NCBI RefSeq assembly: GCF_026672425.1
Contig: NZ_JAPPRC010000003.1
Span: 1,098,501 to 1,162,500, forward strand
Direction of reading: 5' to 3'
Length of the DNA stretch: 64,000 nucleotides
Origin: Pannonibacter sp. SL95
Lineage (GTDB): Bacteria > Pseudomonadota > Alphaproteobacteria > Rhizobiales > Stappiaceae
Part shown: positions 1-10,905 of the stretch, piece by piece
Numbering within the stretch: the first letter of the stretch is position 1
Layout: each line of letters starts with the position of its first letter
Translations under genes and position numbers: made by a program
Notes under the pieces: generated by a model
Databases searched by the model: none
What the model was told of the DNA's origin: nothing
Seen by the model: the letters and a program-made list of their open reading frames with translations, nothing else

Positions 1-176
1 GAAGCAGTGGCAAGGGCGGACATGGAAGGCCTCGGGGGTCAGAGCAAACACAGGCGCAGCAGGGAAACTGCTTACGCGCTTCTGCGTAAATGACGGCTGA
101 CGGCCGGGAGGTCACTGCGGCGCGATGCCCTGCGGCAGGGCGCCACAGGGCGGAAAGCGTCTTGCGGCTGGTGCGT

Positions 177-569
177 TCAGGGCCTGCGCGCGATCAGGTC
201 GATCTCGACCAGCGCGTTCACGGCCAGCCCCGTGACGCCGATGCAGGTCCGGGCCGGCAGCTGGCCAGGAGCAAAGAAACTGCGGTAGGTCTCGTTCATC
301 GCCGCGTAGTCGCGCTCGAACTCGGTCAGATAGACGCGCGCCATCGTGACGTGCTCAAGGCCGAGACCGATTCCGGCCAGAACCAGTTTGAGGTTCTCCA
401 TCACCCGCGCTGTCTGTGCGGCCACGCCTTCCGGCAATGGGGCGTCCGGCGCATTGGGGTCGGTCGGCATCTGGCCCGTGACAAACACCCAGCCATCGGC
501 CTCGACCGCATCGGAGAACGGGGCGACCGGACGCGGACCGCCCGGGATCATGTGGTGGATCGGAAGCAT
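177..569 (-). CDS. RidA family protein (enamine/imine deaminase-like)
   Basis: This 130-residue protein has the length and pattern of the RidA/YjgF/YER057c family, small trimeric cytoplasmic proteins that hydrolyse reactive enamines and imines formed by PLP enzymes. The start at 569 (MLPIHHMIPGG) follows an AAAGGA ribosome-binding site. An upstream extension in the same frame has no such site. Visible family features are the N-terminal block with FVTGQMPTDP, the central VMENLKLVLAGIGL, and the C-terminal PART then VEIDLIA; Arg107 matches the catalytic arginine of active RidA proteins. It lies 26 bp downstream of the MOSC gene on the same strand, so the two are probably cotranscribed. The exact substrate is not known; subgroup assignment is inference. 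Confidence 0.88.
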   Translation of the reverse strand: MLPIHHMIPGGPRPVAPFSDAVEADGWVFVTGQMPTDPNAPDAPLPEGVAAQTARVMENLKLVLAGIGLGLEHVTMARVYLTEFERDYAAMNETYRSFFAPGQLPARTCIGVTGLAVNALVEIDLIARRP

Positions 570-595
570 CTCGGTCCTTTCGCAGCTGTCCTGGC

Positions 596-1228
596 TTACG
601 CCTTCGGATACAGCCAGTGTTCGGGGATGTGGGCCGTAACAAGCTCGCCCGGACGGATGATGCCCGGCTTCTCGACAAAGGCAACCAGCCCGCGCCGGTT
701 GCGTGCCTTTTGCGGGAACAGGAGATCCAGGCCCTCCCGGTCCGGGTAGTGCTCGGCGATGCCCTTGCCGGCAATCCGGCACGGCACATTGTCGCCGTCC
801 ACGCGCAGCACTGCGCCACTCTCGAACACCAGCCGCGTGCGCGGCGGCACCAGCGAGAAATGCGGGATGCCGGAGACGAGGATGTTGCCGCCGATCCAGG
901 CAACGTCAACGCGCGGCAGCTCCATGCGGCTGGCGATGATTTCCAGCTCTTCGACCGAAAGCAGCGAGATCTGGCGCTCGTTCGCCATCTCCGTGTCGCG
1001 CGGATACCACGGCTCGCGACCGCCCGAGCGGCGGGTAAACCCGGCGTGACGGCCACCCGCGATGCCCTCGAACGCCAGCGGCAGTGTCTCCACATCCTGG
1101 GTCAGGAAATCGGTTGGCGTGATCGTTGCCAGCACGCGCTCGACCGTCCCCTTGATCCGGCGTCCAGGTGTACGAACGAGCCCTTCCGGGAATCCGTGTT
1201 CACGCTCGGTTTTTGCGTCATCTGCCAT
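596..1228 (-). CDS. MOSC domain-containing protein
   Basis: The 210-residue product has the MOSC fold signature (molybdenum cofactor sulfurase C-terminal domain): a central beta region with WIGGNILVSGIP, the LRVDGDNVPC segment whose Cys150 fits the conserved MOSC cysteine, and a C-terminal RPGELVTAHI. MOSC proteins bind molybdenum cofactor or handle sulfur for Moco enzymes. The start at 1228 is chosen because AGGAGA sits 8 bases upstream; an ATG 27 bases earlier in frame has no comparable site. It is followed by ridA at a 26-bp gap. There is no N-terminal MOSC_N or ferredoxin domain, so this is a stand-alone form. The molecular partner cannot be read from the sequence. Confidence 0.85.
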   Translation of the reverse strand: MADDAKTEREHGFPEGLVRTPGRRIKGTVERVLATITPTDFLTQDVETLPLAFEGIAGGRHAGFTRRSGGREPWYPRDTEMANERQISLLSVEELEIIASRMELPRVDVAWIGGNILVSGIPHFSLVPPRTRLVFESGAVLRVDGDNVPCRIAGKGIAEHYPDREGLDLLFPQKARNRRGLVAFVEKPGIIRPGELVTAHIPEHWLYPKA

Positions 1229-1358
1229 CCGGCTGCTCTCCTGTCTGTTCGCCAAGCTATAGCGCGGGTGTGGGGGAGCGGCCAGAGCAGCCCTCTCATC
1301 ACATCCGGTCAGCGCCGGCGTCCAACAGGCAGTGCCACCGCATCAGGAGACCGCCACC

Positions 1359-2813
1359 ATGGCCGCGCCGCTTGCCAGCATCACCTTGTCGCTCGTTGAT
1401 CTTCGCCCCGTCACCGACCGCAAGTCCGCCCTGTACGTGCTCCTGACCGCCGAGGATGTCACCGGCCTTGGCAACATCGCCGCGAACACGGTGACAGCCC
1501 TGACCGACATTCCCGGGGCAGAAATCAGCTTCACCACCATCACCAGCGGCCGGCTTTATGTCGGGCTGGAACCCTTTCCCAATCCGCCGGTGCCCTATGG
1601 CTCGTCTTGCTATGGCTGGATCGAGCTGACCCGCACGCCGGACGACGAAGGCGTCTGGCTCAACCTGTCCAACGTCGACCTGCTTGCGCTGCCCCTGAGT
1701 GTCGTCGGCACGCTGACGGGCGGGGCGCCCTTTTCCCTCGGCTTCAAGACGCCCGTCTCGACGCTGATGACGCAAGTCCAGACCTCCGCGCTGGTGCCTG
1801 GCCCTGCCGGACTGACGGCCGTTCTGAAGGCCTGGACAGGGCAGACCATGATCGCCGGTCCGACCATCGCGCCGCAGGCCTACCGCCCCTTCGATCCCTA
1901 TGTCGATGCCCTGACCAATGCGAGCGCGCCGCTTATGCTGACATCCGACACCCCGGCTGGTGGTGCGGCGCTCACCATGTCCGGGTCGTTCCTTGCCCCC
2001 GGCAACGCCTTCGACCCGGTGGTCAGCCTCACCAGTGCGGCGGGCGACACGTTGCAGATCACGGCTGCGAACCTCACCAGCGCCATCATCTACCGCTGCG
2101 ACGGCGGCACGCTCACCTTCAACGGCCAGATCTATCCACAGAACCGGACAGCCGCGAATGATCCGTTCGGCGATCCGGCGCAGCAGGTCATCACCAACTC
2201 GCTGTTCCGCAATCTGATGATCGGCCTCAACGAGGGCTATTTCACCACGGCAGGGCCCAACGACAGCACCCAGTTCGCAGGGCAGGTGCCCTTTGCGACC
2301 GGCTACGGCAATCCTTATGCAAACGTCATCCATGCGGGCAGCAACTCCTATGGCTACCCCTATGCCGACGATAACCTGAAGGTCCTCGTGACCGCGGATC
2401 CGTCAGAGCCGATCGTCGTCTCCGTCCTGTCCCAGTCGATGGCCGAGGGCTATTCCGCTGACCCGGCTGGCAGCGCCGCCAACCAGCCCGCGACGGGCAC
2501 CTATCAATTCGGCATCGGTGCCGGCAGTGGTGCGCTCGGGCCGATCCGCATCGGCAACTGGGTCTATCCTGCCAATGCCTCCGGTGCCTTCGGCGGCTTC
2601 CTGCCTGCCCTGCCGGACTGGACGAAGATGGTCTTTGCTGGCCTCGGGCCCGACCATTTCATCTGGGTCCGCGACGGTCAGGTCGATGCCGGGACCAGTC
2701 TCACAGCCCTTGGCGCCTGGGATCCGACCGGCACGGTCTATGCCTGGCCGGCCGATCTTGCCTGGGTCTCCGGCGCAACGCCGCCGGCTTATCCCGGCCC
2801 CGTGCCCCTCTGA
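1359..2813 (+). CDS. GH64-like beta-1,3-glucanase homologue
   Basis: The 484-residue protein resembles glycoside hydrolase family 64 (thaumatin-like beta-1,3-glucanases that release laminaripentaose). Supporting motifs are GRLYVGL near residue 64, YGWIELT with Glu89, VWLNLSNVDLLALP with Asp107, FDPYVDAL, the late YANVIHAGSNSYGYPYADD block, then a strand ending the barrel. Glu89 and Asp107 line up with the two catalytic carboxylates as I recall them for the Streptomyces enzyme. About 120 C-terminal residues (from YQFGIGAGSG onward) form an extra unassigned region. The start at 1359 has AGGAGA 8 bases upstream; an earlier GTG at 1332 lacks a site. No signal peptide or membrane segment is seen, which is odd for a glucanase. 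It is monocistronic. Catalytic activity is inferred, not shown. Confidence 0.6.
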   Translation: MAAPLASITLSLVDLRPVTDRKSALYVLLTAEDVTGLGNIAANTVTALTDIPGAEISFTTITSGRLYVGLEPFPNPPVPYGSSCYGWIELTRTPDDEGVWLNLSNVDLLALPLSVVGTLTGGAPFSLGFKTPVSTLMTQVQTSALVPGPAGLTAVLKAWTGQTMIAGPTIAPQAYRPFDPYVDALTNASAPLMLTSDTPAGGAALTMSGSFLAPGNAFDPVVSLTSAAGDTLQITAANLTSAIIYRCDGGTLTFNGQIYPQNRTAANDPFGDPAQQVITNSLFRNLMIGLNEGYFTTAGPNDSTQFAGQVPFATGYGNPYANVIHAGSNSYGYPYADDNLKVLVTADPSEPIVVSVLSQSMAEGYSADPAGSAANQPATGTYQFGIGAGSGALGPIRIGNWVYPANASGAFGGFLPALPDWTKMVFAGLGPDHFIWVRDGQVDAGTSLTALGAWDPTGTVYAWPADLAWVSGATPPAYPGPVPL

Positions 2814-2863
2814 GGCAGGGTGAGCCCAGCCTGATCCGCCGGATGAGGTGGCAGCTAAAAACC

Positions 2864-2881
2864 GAGTCTTAAGAATCACTT
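2864..2881. repeat. 18-bp repeat with paired GANTC sites, copy 1
   Basis: The sequence GAGTCTTAAGAATCACTT contains GAGTC and GAATC separated by TTAA, so its first 14 bases form a palindrome (GANTC-TTAA-GANTC) apart from the variable bases. GANTC is the methylation site of CcrM in alphaproteobacteria. A second copy with two substitutions is 236 bp downstream. Confidence 0.6.
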
Positions 2882-3099
2882 CGCGCCATCCGGTGATGCG
2901 GCCCCTCGGGGCCCTCGCCGGATGAGCTGCTTCATGCAGAGAATCATCGCTCTGTGCCCTCGCTATCCGGGCAGTGACCCGGAAGCCGGCGCTTTTCCTC
3001 AAGTGGCGAGGCAGCTGCGGGCTTCAAGTTCCCGGTCAGCTGCAACGCCGGCCCCTCTGGCTCGTCTCCATCCTCAACTTCAACAAGGTGGAAAAGAAC

Positions 3100-3117
3100 G
3101 AGTCATAAGAATCGCTT
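3100..3117. repeat. 18-bp repeat with paired GANTC sites, copy 2
   Basis: The sequence GAGTCATAAGAATCGCTT differs at two bases from copy 1 and keeps both GANTC sites. A further GATTC follows at 3122. Confidence 0.6.
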
Positions 3118-3263
3118 GAGGGATTCCGTTTAAGTTGCCTGTGATGCGCTGCAGCATCGGGGTGAGCCCGACCTGCCAGCTCGCATTAAGCTCTTCTCAA
3201 CCACTTGAACGTTGCGGCGTTGCCATCGACGCGCCTGCAAGACATGGTGGCTTGCGTCGAGCT

Positions 3264-3292
3264 TTGACCTCGTATAAAGATATCTTTATATC
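3264..3292 (+). promoter_or_regulatory. Promoter with 18-bp palindromic operator of the sahR-metF operon
   Basis: A perfect 18-bp palindrome, TATAAAGATATCTTTATA, occupies 3273-3290. It lies between a possible -35 (TTGACC, 3264-3269) and overlaps a possible -10 (TATATC, 3287-3292; spacer 17). This is the place expected for autorepression by the ArsR-type regulator whose start codon is at 3312. The palindrome fits the type of site I associate with SahR-like methionine-cycle regulators; that match is from memory. Confidence 0.7.
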
Positions 3293-3311
3293 AGCTAGTC
3301 ACGTGAGCGGC

Positions 3312-4322
3312 ATGAGCGAGCCCCAATACCTTGCAATCGACGATCTTCTCTCCGGCCTCAGGGCTGCGGGGGAGCCGAGCCGTCTGCGGCTGCTGGCCCT
3401 CCTTGCCCGCAGCGAACTGACGGTGAAAGACGCGACCGCCATTCTCGGCCAGAGCCAGCCGCGCATCTCGCGTCACCTGAAGCTTCTCGCCGAGGCCGGT
3501 CTCGTGCGCCGTTATCCGGAAGGGTCCTGGGTGTTCTACCGGCTTGCGGAAGACGCGGCCGGCGATCTTGCCCGCGACCTCGTTGCCCGTCTCCTGCCGG
3601 CCGATCCGGTCCTCACCGCCGATGCCAGCCGCTTCGATGCCCTGCGCCGTGCCAAGGCCGAGGAGGCTGCGGCCTACTTCGCCGCCAAGGCGCGCGACTG
3701 GGACAAGGAGCGCTCGCTGCACATTGCCGAGAGCGATGTGGAAGCGGCGATGCTGCGCGCCCTCGGCGACCGGCCGTTCCATTCCTTCCTCGATCTGGGC
3801 ACCGGCACCGGGCGGCTGCTGGAGCTGTTCGCGGACCGCTACACCTCTGCGCTGGGCGTTGATGCATCGCATGACATGCTGACCGTCGCCCGGGCCAAGC
3901 TCGCCGAGCTCGGCCTGTCGCGGGCGCAGGTCCGCCATGGCGATATCTACGCGCTGAATGTGCCGCCGGCCTCCTTCGATGTCGTCGCCGTGCACCAGGT
4001 GCTCCACTTCCTCGATGACCCGGCCCGCGCGCTGGCCGAGGCTGCGCGTGCCCTGCGTCCTGGCGGACGTCTGATCATTGTCGACTTCGCCCCGCATGAC
4101 CTCGAGTTCCTGCGCGAGGGCCACGCCCACCGCCGCCTCGGCTTCTCGCGCGAGCAGATGGCCCGCTGGCTCGAGGCGCTGGATCTTGATGTCGAACTCG
4201 TCACCGACCTGTCGCCAGCCGCCGCTGACGGGTCGCAACTTACCGTCACCCTGTGGCTGGCGCGCGATCCGCGCATCGTCACCGATCTTCCGCTCGTCGA
4301 TCTAACCCGTGAGGTCGCGTAA
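3312..4322 (+). CDS. ArsR-family regulator fused to SAM-dependent methyltransferase domain (SahR-like)
   Basis: The 336-residue protein starts with an ArsR-type winged helix (about residues 12-80; LTVKDATAILGQSQPRISRH then YPEGSWVFYRL). It continues into a class I methyltransferase fold with motif I DLGTGTGRLL at 161-170, a later GVDASHDML, and VVAVHQVLHFLDDP. It overlaps or abuts metF (1 bp gap) and sits behind a palindromic operator, so it probably senses a methionine-cycle metabolite; SahR regulators respond to S-adenosylhomocysteine, which the methyltransferase fold could bind. The start at 3312 (MSEPQ) is preferred because the family begins there; GTG at 3303 is possible. No metal-binding cysteines of arsenic-type ArsR are seen. 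Name and ligand are inference. Confidence 0.8.
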   Translation: MSEPQYLAIDDLLSGLRAAGEPSRLRLLALLARSELTVKDATAILGQSQPRISRHLKLLAEAGLVRRYPEGSWVFYRLAEDAAGDLARDLVARLLPADPVLTADASRFDALRRAKAEEAAAYFAAKARDWDKERSLHIAESDVEAAMLRALGDRPFHSFLDLGTGTGRLLELFADRYTSALGVDASHDMLTVARAKLAELGLSRAQVRHGDIYALNVPPASFDVVAVHQVLHFLDDPARALAEAARALRPGGRLIIVDFAPHDLEFLREGHAHRRLGFSREQMARWLEALDLDVELVTDLSPAAADGSQLTVTLWLARDPRIVTDLPLVDLTREVA

Positions 4323-4323
4323 C

Positions 4324-5238
4324 ATGACTGCCTCGACTTTCGCCCGTCGTTCGCGCCTTGCCGAGCGCGCCCCGATCACCGCCTCCTTCGAGTTCTTCCC
4401 GCCGAAGAGCGACAAGATGGAGGCTTCGCTCTGGTCCACCGTTGAACGGCTGGCTCCGCTCAACCCGTCCTTCGTCTCCGTCACCTATGGTGCCGGCGGG
4501 TCGACGCGGGAGCGTACCCACCGCACGGTGGAACGCCTGCTGAAGGAAACCCACCTGCTGCCGGCCGCCCATCTGACCTGCGTCGGTGCATCGCGCGCCG
4601 AAGTCGATGCGGTCATCCAGGATTACTGGGACATCGGCGTGCGCCACATCGTGGCCCTGCGCGGTGACCCGCAGGAGGGCCTGGGCGCACGCTACCAGCC
4701 GCGCGCCGACGGTTATGCCTACGCCAGCGATCTGATCGCCGGCATCCGGGCCGTCGGTGATTTCGAGATTTCCGTCTCCGGCTATCCGGAGCGCCATCCC
4801 GAAAGCGCCGACTGGAGCGTCGAGATCGACAATCTGAAGCGCAAGGTCGATGCTGGCGCGACGCGCATCATCACCCAGTACTTCTTCGACAACGACCTGT
4901 TCGAGAGCTACCTGGAGCGCATCGCCAAGGCCGGTCTCTCGATCCCGGTCGTGCCGGGCATCCTGCCGATCCACAATTTCGAACAGACCATGGTGTTCTC
5001 GGCCAAGTGCGGCACCTCGATCCCGCACTGGCTGGCCCGCCGCTTCTCCGGCCTCAACGAGGACGCCGAAACGCGCAAGCTCGTCGGCGCTGCGGTTGCC
5101 TATGAACAGGTGATGGATCTGGTCGACCGCGGCATCAACGACTTCCATTTTTACACCATGAACCGCGCTGACCTCACCTACGCCATCTGCCACATGCTGG
5201 GGATGGGCCAGGCCGAAGGCACCCGCCAGGCGGCCTGA
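4324..5238 (+). CDS. metF: 5,10-methylenetetrahydrofolate reductase
   Basis: The 304-residue protein reduces 5,10-methylene-THF to 5-methyl-THF with FAD, giving the methyl donor for MetH. Family landmarks are SFEFFPPKSDKMEASLW near residue 21, FVSVTYGAGGSTRERT, the HLTCVGASR block, IVALRGDPQEG, ITQYFFDND, and the IPVVPGILPI loop. Length is normal for the family. The ATG at 4324 begins one base after the stop of the upstream regulator, so translation is probably coupled. It shares the palindromic operator at 3273-3290. metH follows after a repeat-filled gap and a hairpin at 5548. Confidence 0.95.
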   Translation: MTASTFARRSRLAERAPITASFEFFPPKSDKMEASLWSTVERLAPLNPSFVSVTYGAGGSTRERTHRTVERLLKETHLLPAAHLTCVGASRAEVDAVIQDYWDIGVRHIVALRGDPQEGLGARYQPRADGYAYASDLIAGIRAVGDFEISVSGYPERHPESADWSVEIDNLKRKVDAGATRIITQYFFDNDLFESYLERIAKAGLSIPVVPGILPIHNFEQTMVFSAKCGTSIPHWLARRFSGLNEDAETRKLVGAAVAYEQVMDLVDRGINDFHFYTMNRADLTYAICHMLGMGQAEGTRQAA

Positions 5239-5287
5239 CGGCTGCGTCCGGATGAATGGGGCGGGCGTGTCCGGAGGAACGCCGCAG

Positions 5288-5453
5288 CCCCCCTCTCCCC
5301 CCTTGAGGGGGAGATGTCTGCGCCAGCAGACAGAGGGGGGTATCGGCGCTTCAACAGGCGACGACCTCCCAGGTAACGGGCCAGGTAACGGGAAAGGCAG
5401 CTACCCCCCTCTGCCCCCTGCCGGGGGCATCTCCCCCTCAACGGGGGAGAGGA
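5288..5453. repeat. Inverted pair of C/G-rich intergenic repeats
   Basis: Copy one (5288-5343) and the reverse complement of copy two (5402-5453) share the order CCCTCTCCCC, TTGAGGGGGAGATG, a variable loop and CAGAGGGGGG. The copies face each other about 58 bp apart and could pair into a long hairpin. Each copy also contains its own inner stem (GTCTGC...GCAGAC in the first). This looks like a member of the palindromic intergenic repeats common in alphaproteobacteria. Confidence 0.65.
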
Positions 5454-5547
5454 ACCGCTGCCTCGCTCCCGTCCCGCTCGGGACTGCAGCACCCATAAAA
5501 ACGTCAGGCGCGGATGCGACACTCCGCGACAGACGACACTGAATGTC

Positions 5548-5570
5548 AGGTCCGGCCAGCCGGACCTTTT
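5548..5570 (+). terminator. Hairpin with short T run, metF terminator or metH attenuator
   Basis: AGGTCCGG and CCGGACCT form an 8-bp stem with a 4-base loop, followed by TTTT. It ends about 25 bases before the metH start codon, so it either ends the sahR-metF transcript or acts on transcripts entering metH. Confidence 0.55.
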
Positions 5571-5595
5571 GCGTGACAGGAACCGGAACACACCC

Positions 5596-9328
<3,733 letters not shown>

Positions 9329-9337
9329 TCCTCGCGT

Positions 9338-9365
9338 CAGGCGGGCCCGACGACGGGTCCGCCTG
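9338..9365 (+). terminator. Possible metH terminator hairpin
   Basis: CAGGCGGGCCC and GGGTCCGCCTG can form an 11-bp stem with one mismatch and a short loop just after the metH stop. There is no T run, so its role as an intrinsic terminator is weak. Confidence 0.35.
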
Positions 9366-9502
9366 CGCCTGCCTCGTCTCCCGTGTTGCGGGGCAGCAAA
9401 CACACTGTTCACGATCCGTCGAATAGTCACCGGAAACAGGCGGTCTATATTGATCCCGACATGAACACCTGACGCGGTCAGGGTTCTTCAGGAGATCAAA
9501 TC

Positions 9503-10111
9503 ATGACTGCCACCCCGACCATTCTCAAGATCGACGCCTCGGCTCGCAAGGCCGGTTCCATGACCCGCGAGCTGACCGACACGCTGGTCACCCGCCTTCT
9601 GGACACCCATCCGTCGGCCCGCGTCCTGACCCGCGACGTCTCCGCCGGCCTGCCGGTCGTGGACGAAGCCTGGGTCGGAGCCAACTTCACCGATCCGGCT
9701 GAGCGCAGCTCCGAACAGAAGCTGAAGCTCGCCCTGTCCGACACGCTGGTGGCCGAACTCAAGGCTGCTGATGTGCTCGTCATTGCCGCGCCGGTCTACA
9801 ATTTCGGCATCCCGGCCAGCCTCAAGGCCTGGGTGGATCTCGTTGCTCGCGCCCGCGAAACCTTCCGCTACACGGAAAATGGCCCGGAAGGCCTGCTGAA
9901 GGGCAAGAAGGCCTATGTCGTCGTCGCCTCGGGCGGCGTGCCGGTCAATTCGCCCGTTGACTTCGCAACGCCCTACCTGAAGCAGGTCCTCGCCTTCATC
10001 GGCATCACCGACGTGACGGTGATTGCCGCTGACCAACTGATGATGGATGGCGACGCCAAGCGCGCCGCAGCCCGCGCTGCCATCGAAGCCGCTGTCACCC
10101 AGGCTGCCTGA
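9503..10111 (+). CDS. azoR: FMN-dependent NADH-azoreductase
   Basis: The 202-residue flavodoxin-fold protein fits AzoR, a homodimeric cytoplasmic FMN oxidoreductase that reduces quinones and azo compounds with NADH. Visible family blocks are ILKIDASARKAGSMTREL near the N terminus (FMN phosphate loop), VVDEAWVGANFTD, the VIAAPVYNFGIPASLKAWVD motif, and YVVVASGGV. The start ATG at 9503 has AGGAGA 8 bases before it. It is monocistronic and closed by a strong terminator at 10158. A divergent or adjacent regulator, common next to azoreductases, is not present. Physiological substrate is unknown; quinone detoxification is the usual assumption. Confidence 0.9.
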   Translation: MTATPTILKIDASARKAGSMTRELTDTLVTRLLDTHPSARVLTRDVSAGLPVVDEAWVGANFTDPAERSSEQKLKLALSDTLVAELKAADVLVIAAPVYNFGIPASLKAWVDLVARARETFRYTENGPEGLLKGKKAYVVVASGGVPVNSPVDFATPYLKQVLAFIGITDVTVIAADQLMMDGDAKRAAARAAIEAAVTQAA

Positions 10112-10414
10112 GGCAGTTTGGGCCGGCACAGGCCGGTCGGGCGACCATGCTTTGAAGCGGCCACCGCAGCCTCTGCGGTGGCCGTTTTTCGTGACGCCGG
10201 AATGGCCCCAAGTTCGAGGCTTCCGGGCAGCGCCATCCGCTGCGGATCCTGTCAGTTTAACTCTTGCTGCATGTGCCGCTGTGGCCCTGGCATTTGCCTT
10301 GGGCAGTCTCAATCAGGCTGGCGGTGCGGCCATGAGGCCGCCCGCATTCGTCGGACATTGCCCGCCGAACCTCTCCCGTGGTCCGGAGCCGGGCACGACG
10401 TCCACCCACGCATC
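10112..10414. other. Intergenic: azoR terminator, no supported gene
   Basis: Apart from the terminator at 10158-10189, nothing clear is seen. A GTG-started frame at 10191-10418 contains a short hydrophobic run (CAAVALAFALGSL) but begins directly on the terminator tail without a ribosome-binding site, so I do not call it. Confidence 0.45.
10158..10189 (+). terminator. Intrinsic terminator of azoR
   Basis: CGGCCACCGCAG pairs perfectly with CTGCGGTGGCCG across a 3-base loop, followed by TTTTT. This is a textbook intrinsic terminator. Confidence 0.92.
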
Positions 10415-10498
10415 CTAGACAAGGCCGATAATGATCGCCCCGAGGAATGCGAAAGCCGCGCAAACGGCGATGACGTCAAGATGACGGACGATCGACAT
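10415..10498 (-). CDS. 27-residue single-pass membrane peptide
   Basis: A short frame reads M-S-I-V-R-H-L-D, then V-I-A-V-C-A-A-F-A-F-L-G-A, then I-I-I-G-L-V, stop. A GGGAGG ribosome-binding site lies 7 bases before the ATG. The peptide is a short polar N terminus with one Arg and His followed by an 18-19 residue hydrophobic helix, as in small bacterial inner-membrane proteins. Its pattern (a charged start, then ...DVIAVCAAFAFLGAIIIG) recalls unnamed about 30-residue peptides of Hyphomicrobiales, but this is from memory. It is too short for standard gene callers. Function is unknown; no neighbour indicates a role. Confidence 0.6.
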   Translation of the reverse strand: MSIVRHLDVIAVCAAFAFLGAIIIGLV

Positions 10499-10905
10499 AG
10501 TCTGGCCTCCCGATGTCCATTTCCTGCACATGTGTTAATTTAATGAAGCTTCCTCGCTTGTCGACCGGAAAAGTTTCTGCACTGCACAACGGTTGTGGCC
10601 TTTCGCGTTCTGATTGGTGTTTGCTGGTGGTGCATTGCCTGCATTGCCGTTCGACCTGTGAGAAAATATCTAATTTGAACATAATCTTATCTGGATGGCG
10701 CGAAGTTGCGGCGCGAATATTGATAAGTGTGCTGACGAATGGCCCCTGTGAACAAAGTGCGGATATGTCGCATGCAATCTGTTCTGTGATGTACTGACTT
10801 TGTTAGGAGAAACTTCGAATGGCCAGGCAGGTGTTAAAGACGTCTTAACCAAATCGGCCCTAGGGTCAGATTGATAACAGGGAGACCCGGGATCCGGGAG
10901 GTGGA
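10499..10905. other. A+T-richer intergenic region upstream of the DUF2336 gene
   Basis: The 407 bp are clearly less G+C-rich than their surroundings and contain no supported gene of usual size. They carry the ribosome-binding site of the small membrane peptide on the minus strand, a CtrA-type box at 10834-10848, and a GGGAGG site before the DUF2336 start. A nine-codon frame at 10819-10848 with a good ribosome-binding site is present but is probably fortuitous. Confidence 0.5.
10834..10848 (+). promoter_or_regulatory. CtrA-type box upstream of DUF2336 gene
   Basis: TTAA-AGACGTC-TTAA is an exact TTAA-N7-TTAA match, the binding site of the cell-cycle regulator CtrA. It lies 57 bp before the DUF2336 start codon, a usual place for a box overlapping the -35 region. 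Confidence 0.6.

Larger units (their letters stand above)
2814..3311. other. Intergenic region with clustered GANTC sites and SahR-like promoter
   Basis: No gene is supported in this 498-bp stretch. Open frames here have no ribosome-binding site and no recognisable protein. It holds two near-identical 18-mers (2864 and 3100), six GANTC sites between 2864 and 3126, a G+C-rich hairpin near 2901-2915 (GGCCCCTCGGGGCC) that could end transcription of the glucanase-like gene, and the promoter with palindromic operator of the downstream regulator at 3264-3292. Confidence 0.6.
5239..5595. other. Intergenic region metF-metH: inverted repeats and hairpin, no gene
   Basis: No gene is supported. The 357 bp hold a facing pair of C/G-rich repeat copies (5288-5343 and 5402-5453) and a terminator-like hairpin (5548-5570) immediately before the metH ribosome-binding region. 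Confidence 0.6.

Noticed and set aside
1-93. Possible 3' end of an upstream plus-strand gene (frame stops at 91-93) or 5' end of a minus-strand gene with ATG at 23
   Set aside because: Too little sequence to choose; neither reading has recognisable protein features.
10191-10418. GTG-started frame of 75 codons with a hydrophobic run
   Set aside because: It starts on the tail of the azoR terminator, has no ribosome-binding site and its C-terminal half looks random.
10513-10797. 94-codon plus-strand frame
   Set aside because: No ribosome-binding site, cysteine-rich random composition and no resemblance to any family.
10819-10848. Nine-codon frame MARQVLKTS with AGGAG 8 bases upstream
   Set aside because: It overlaps the CtrA box that probably forms part of the promoter, so it is unlikely to be on the transcript, and it is too short to judge.
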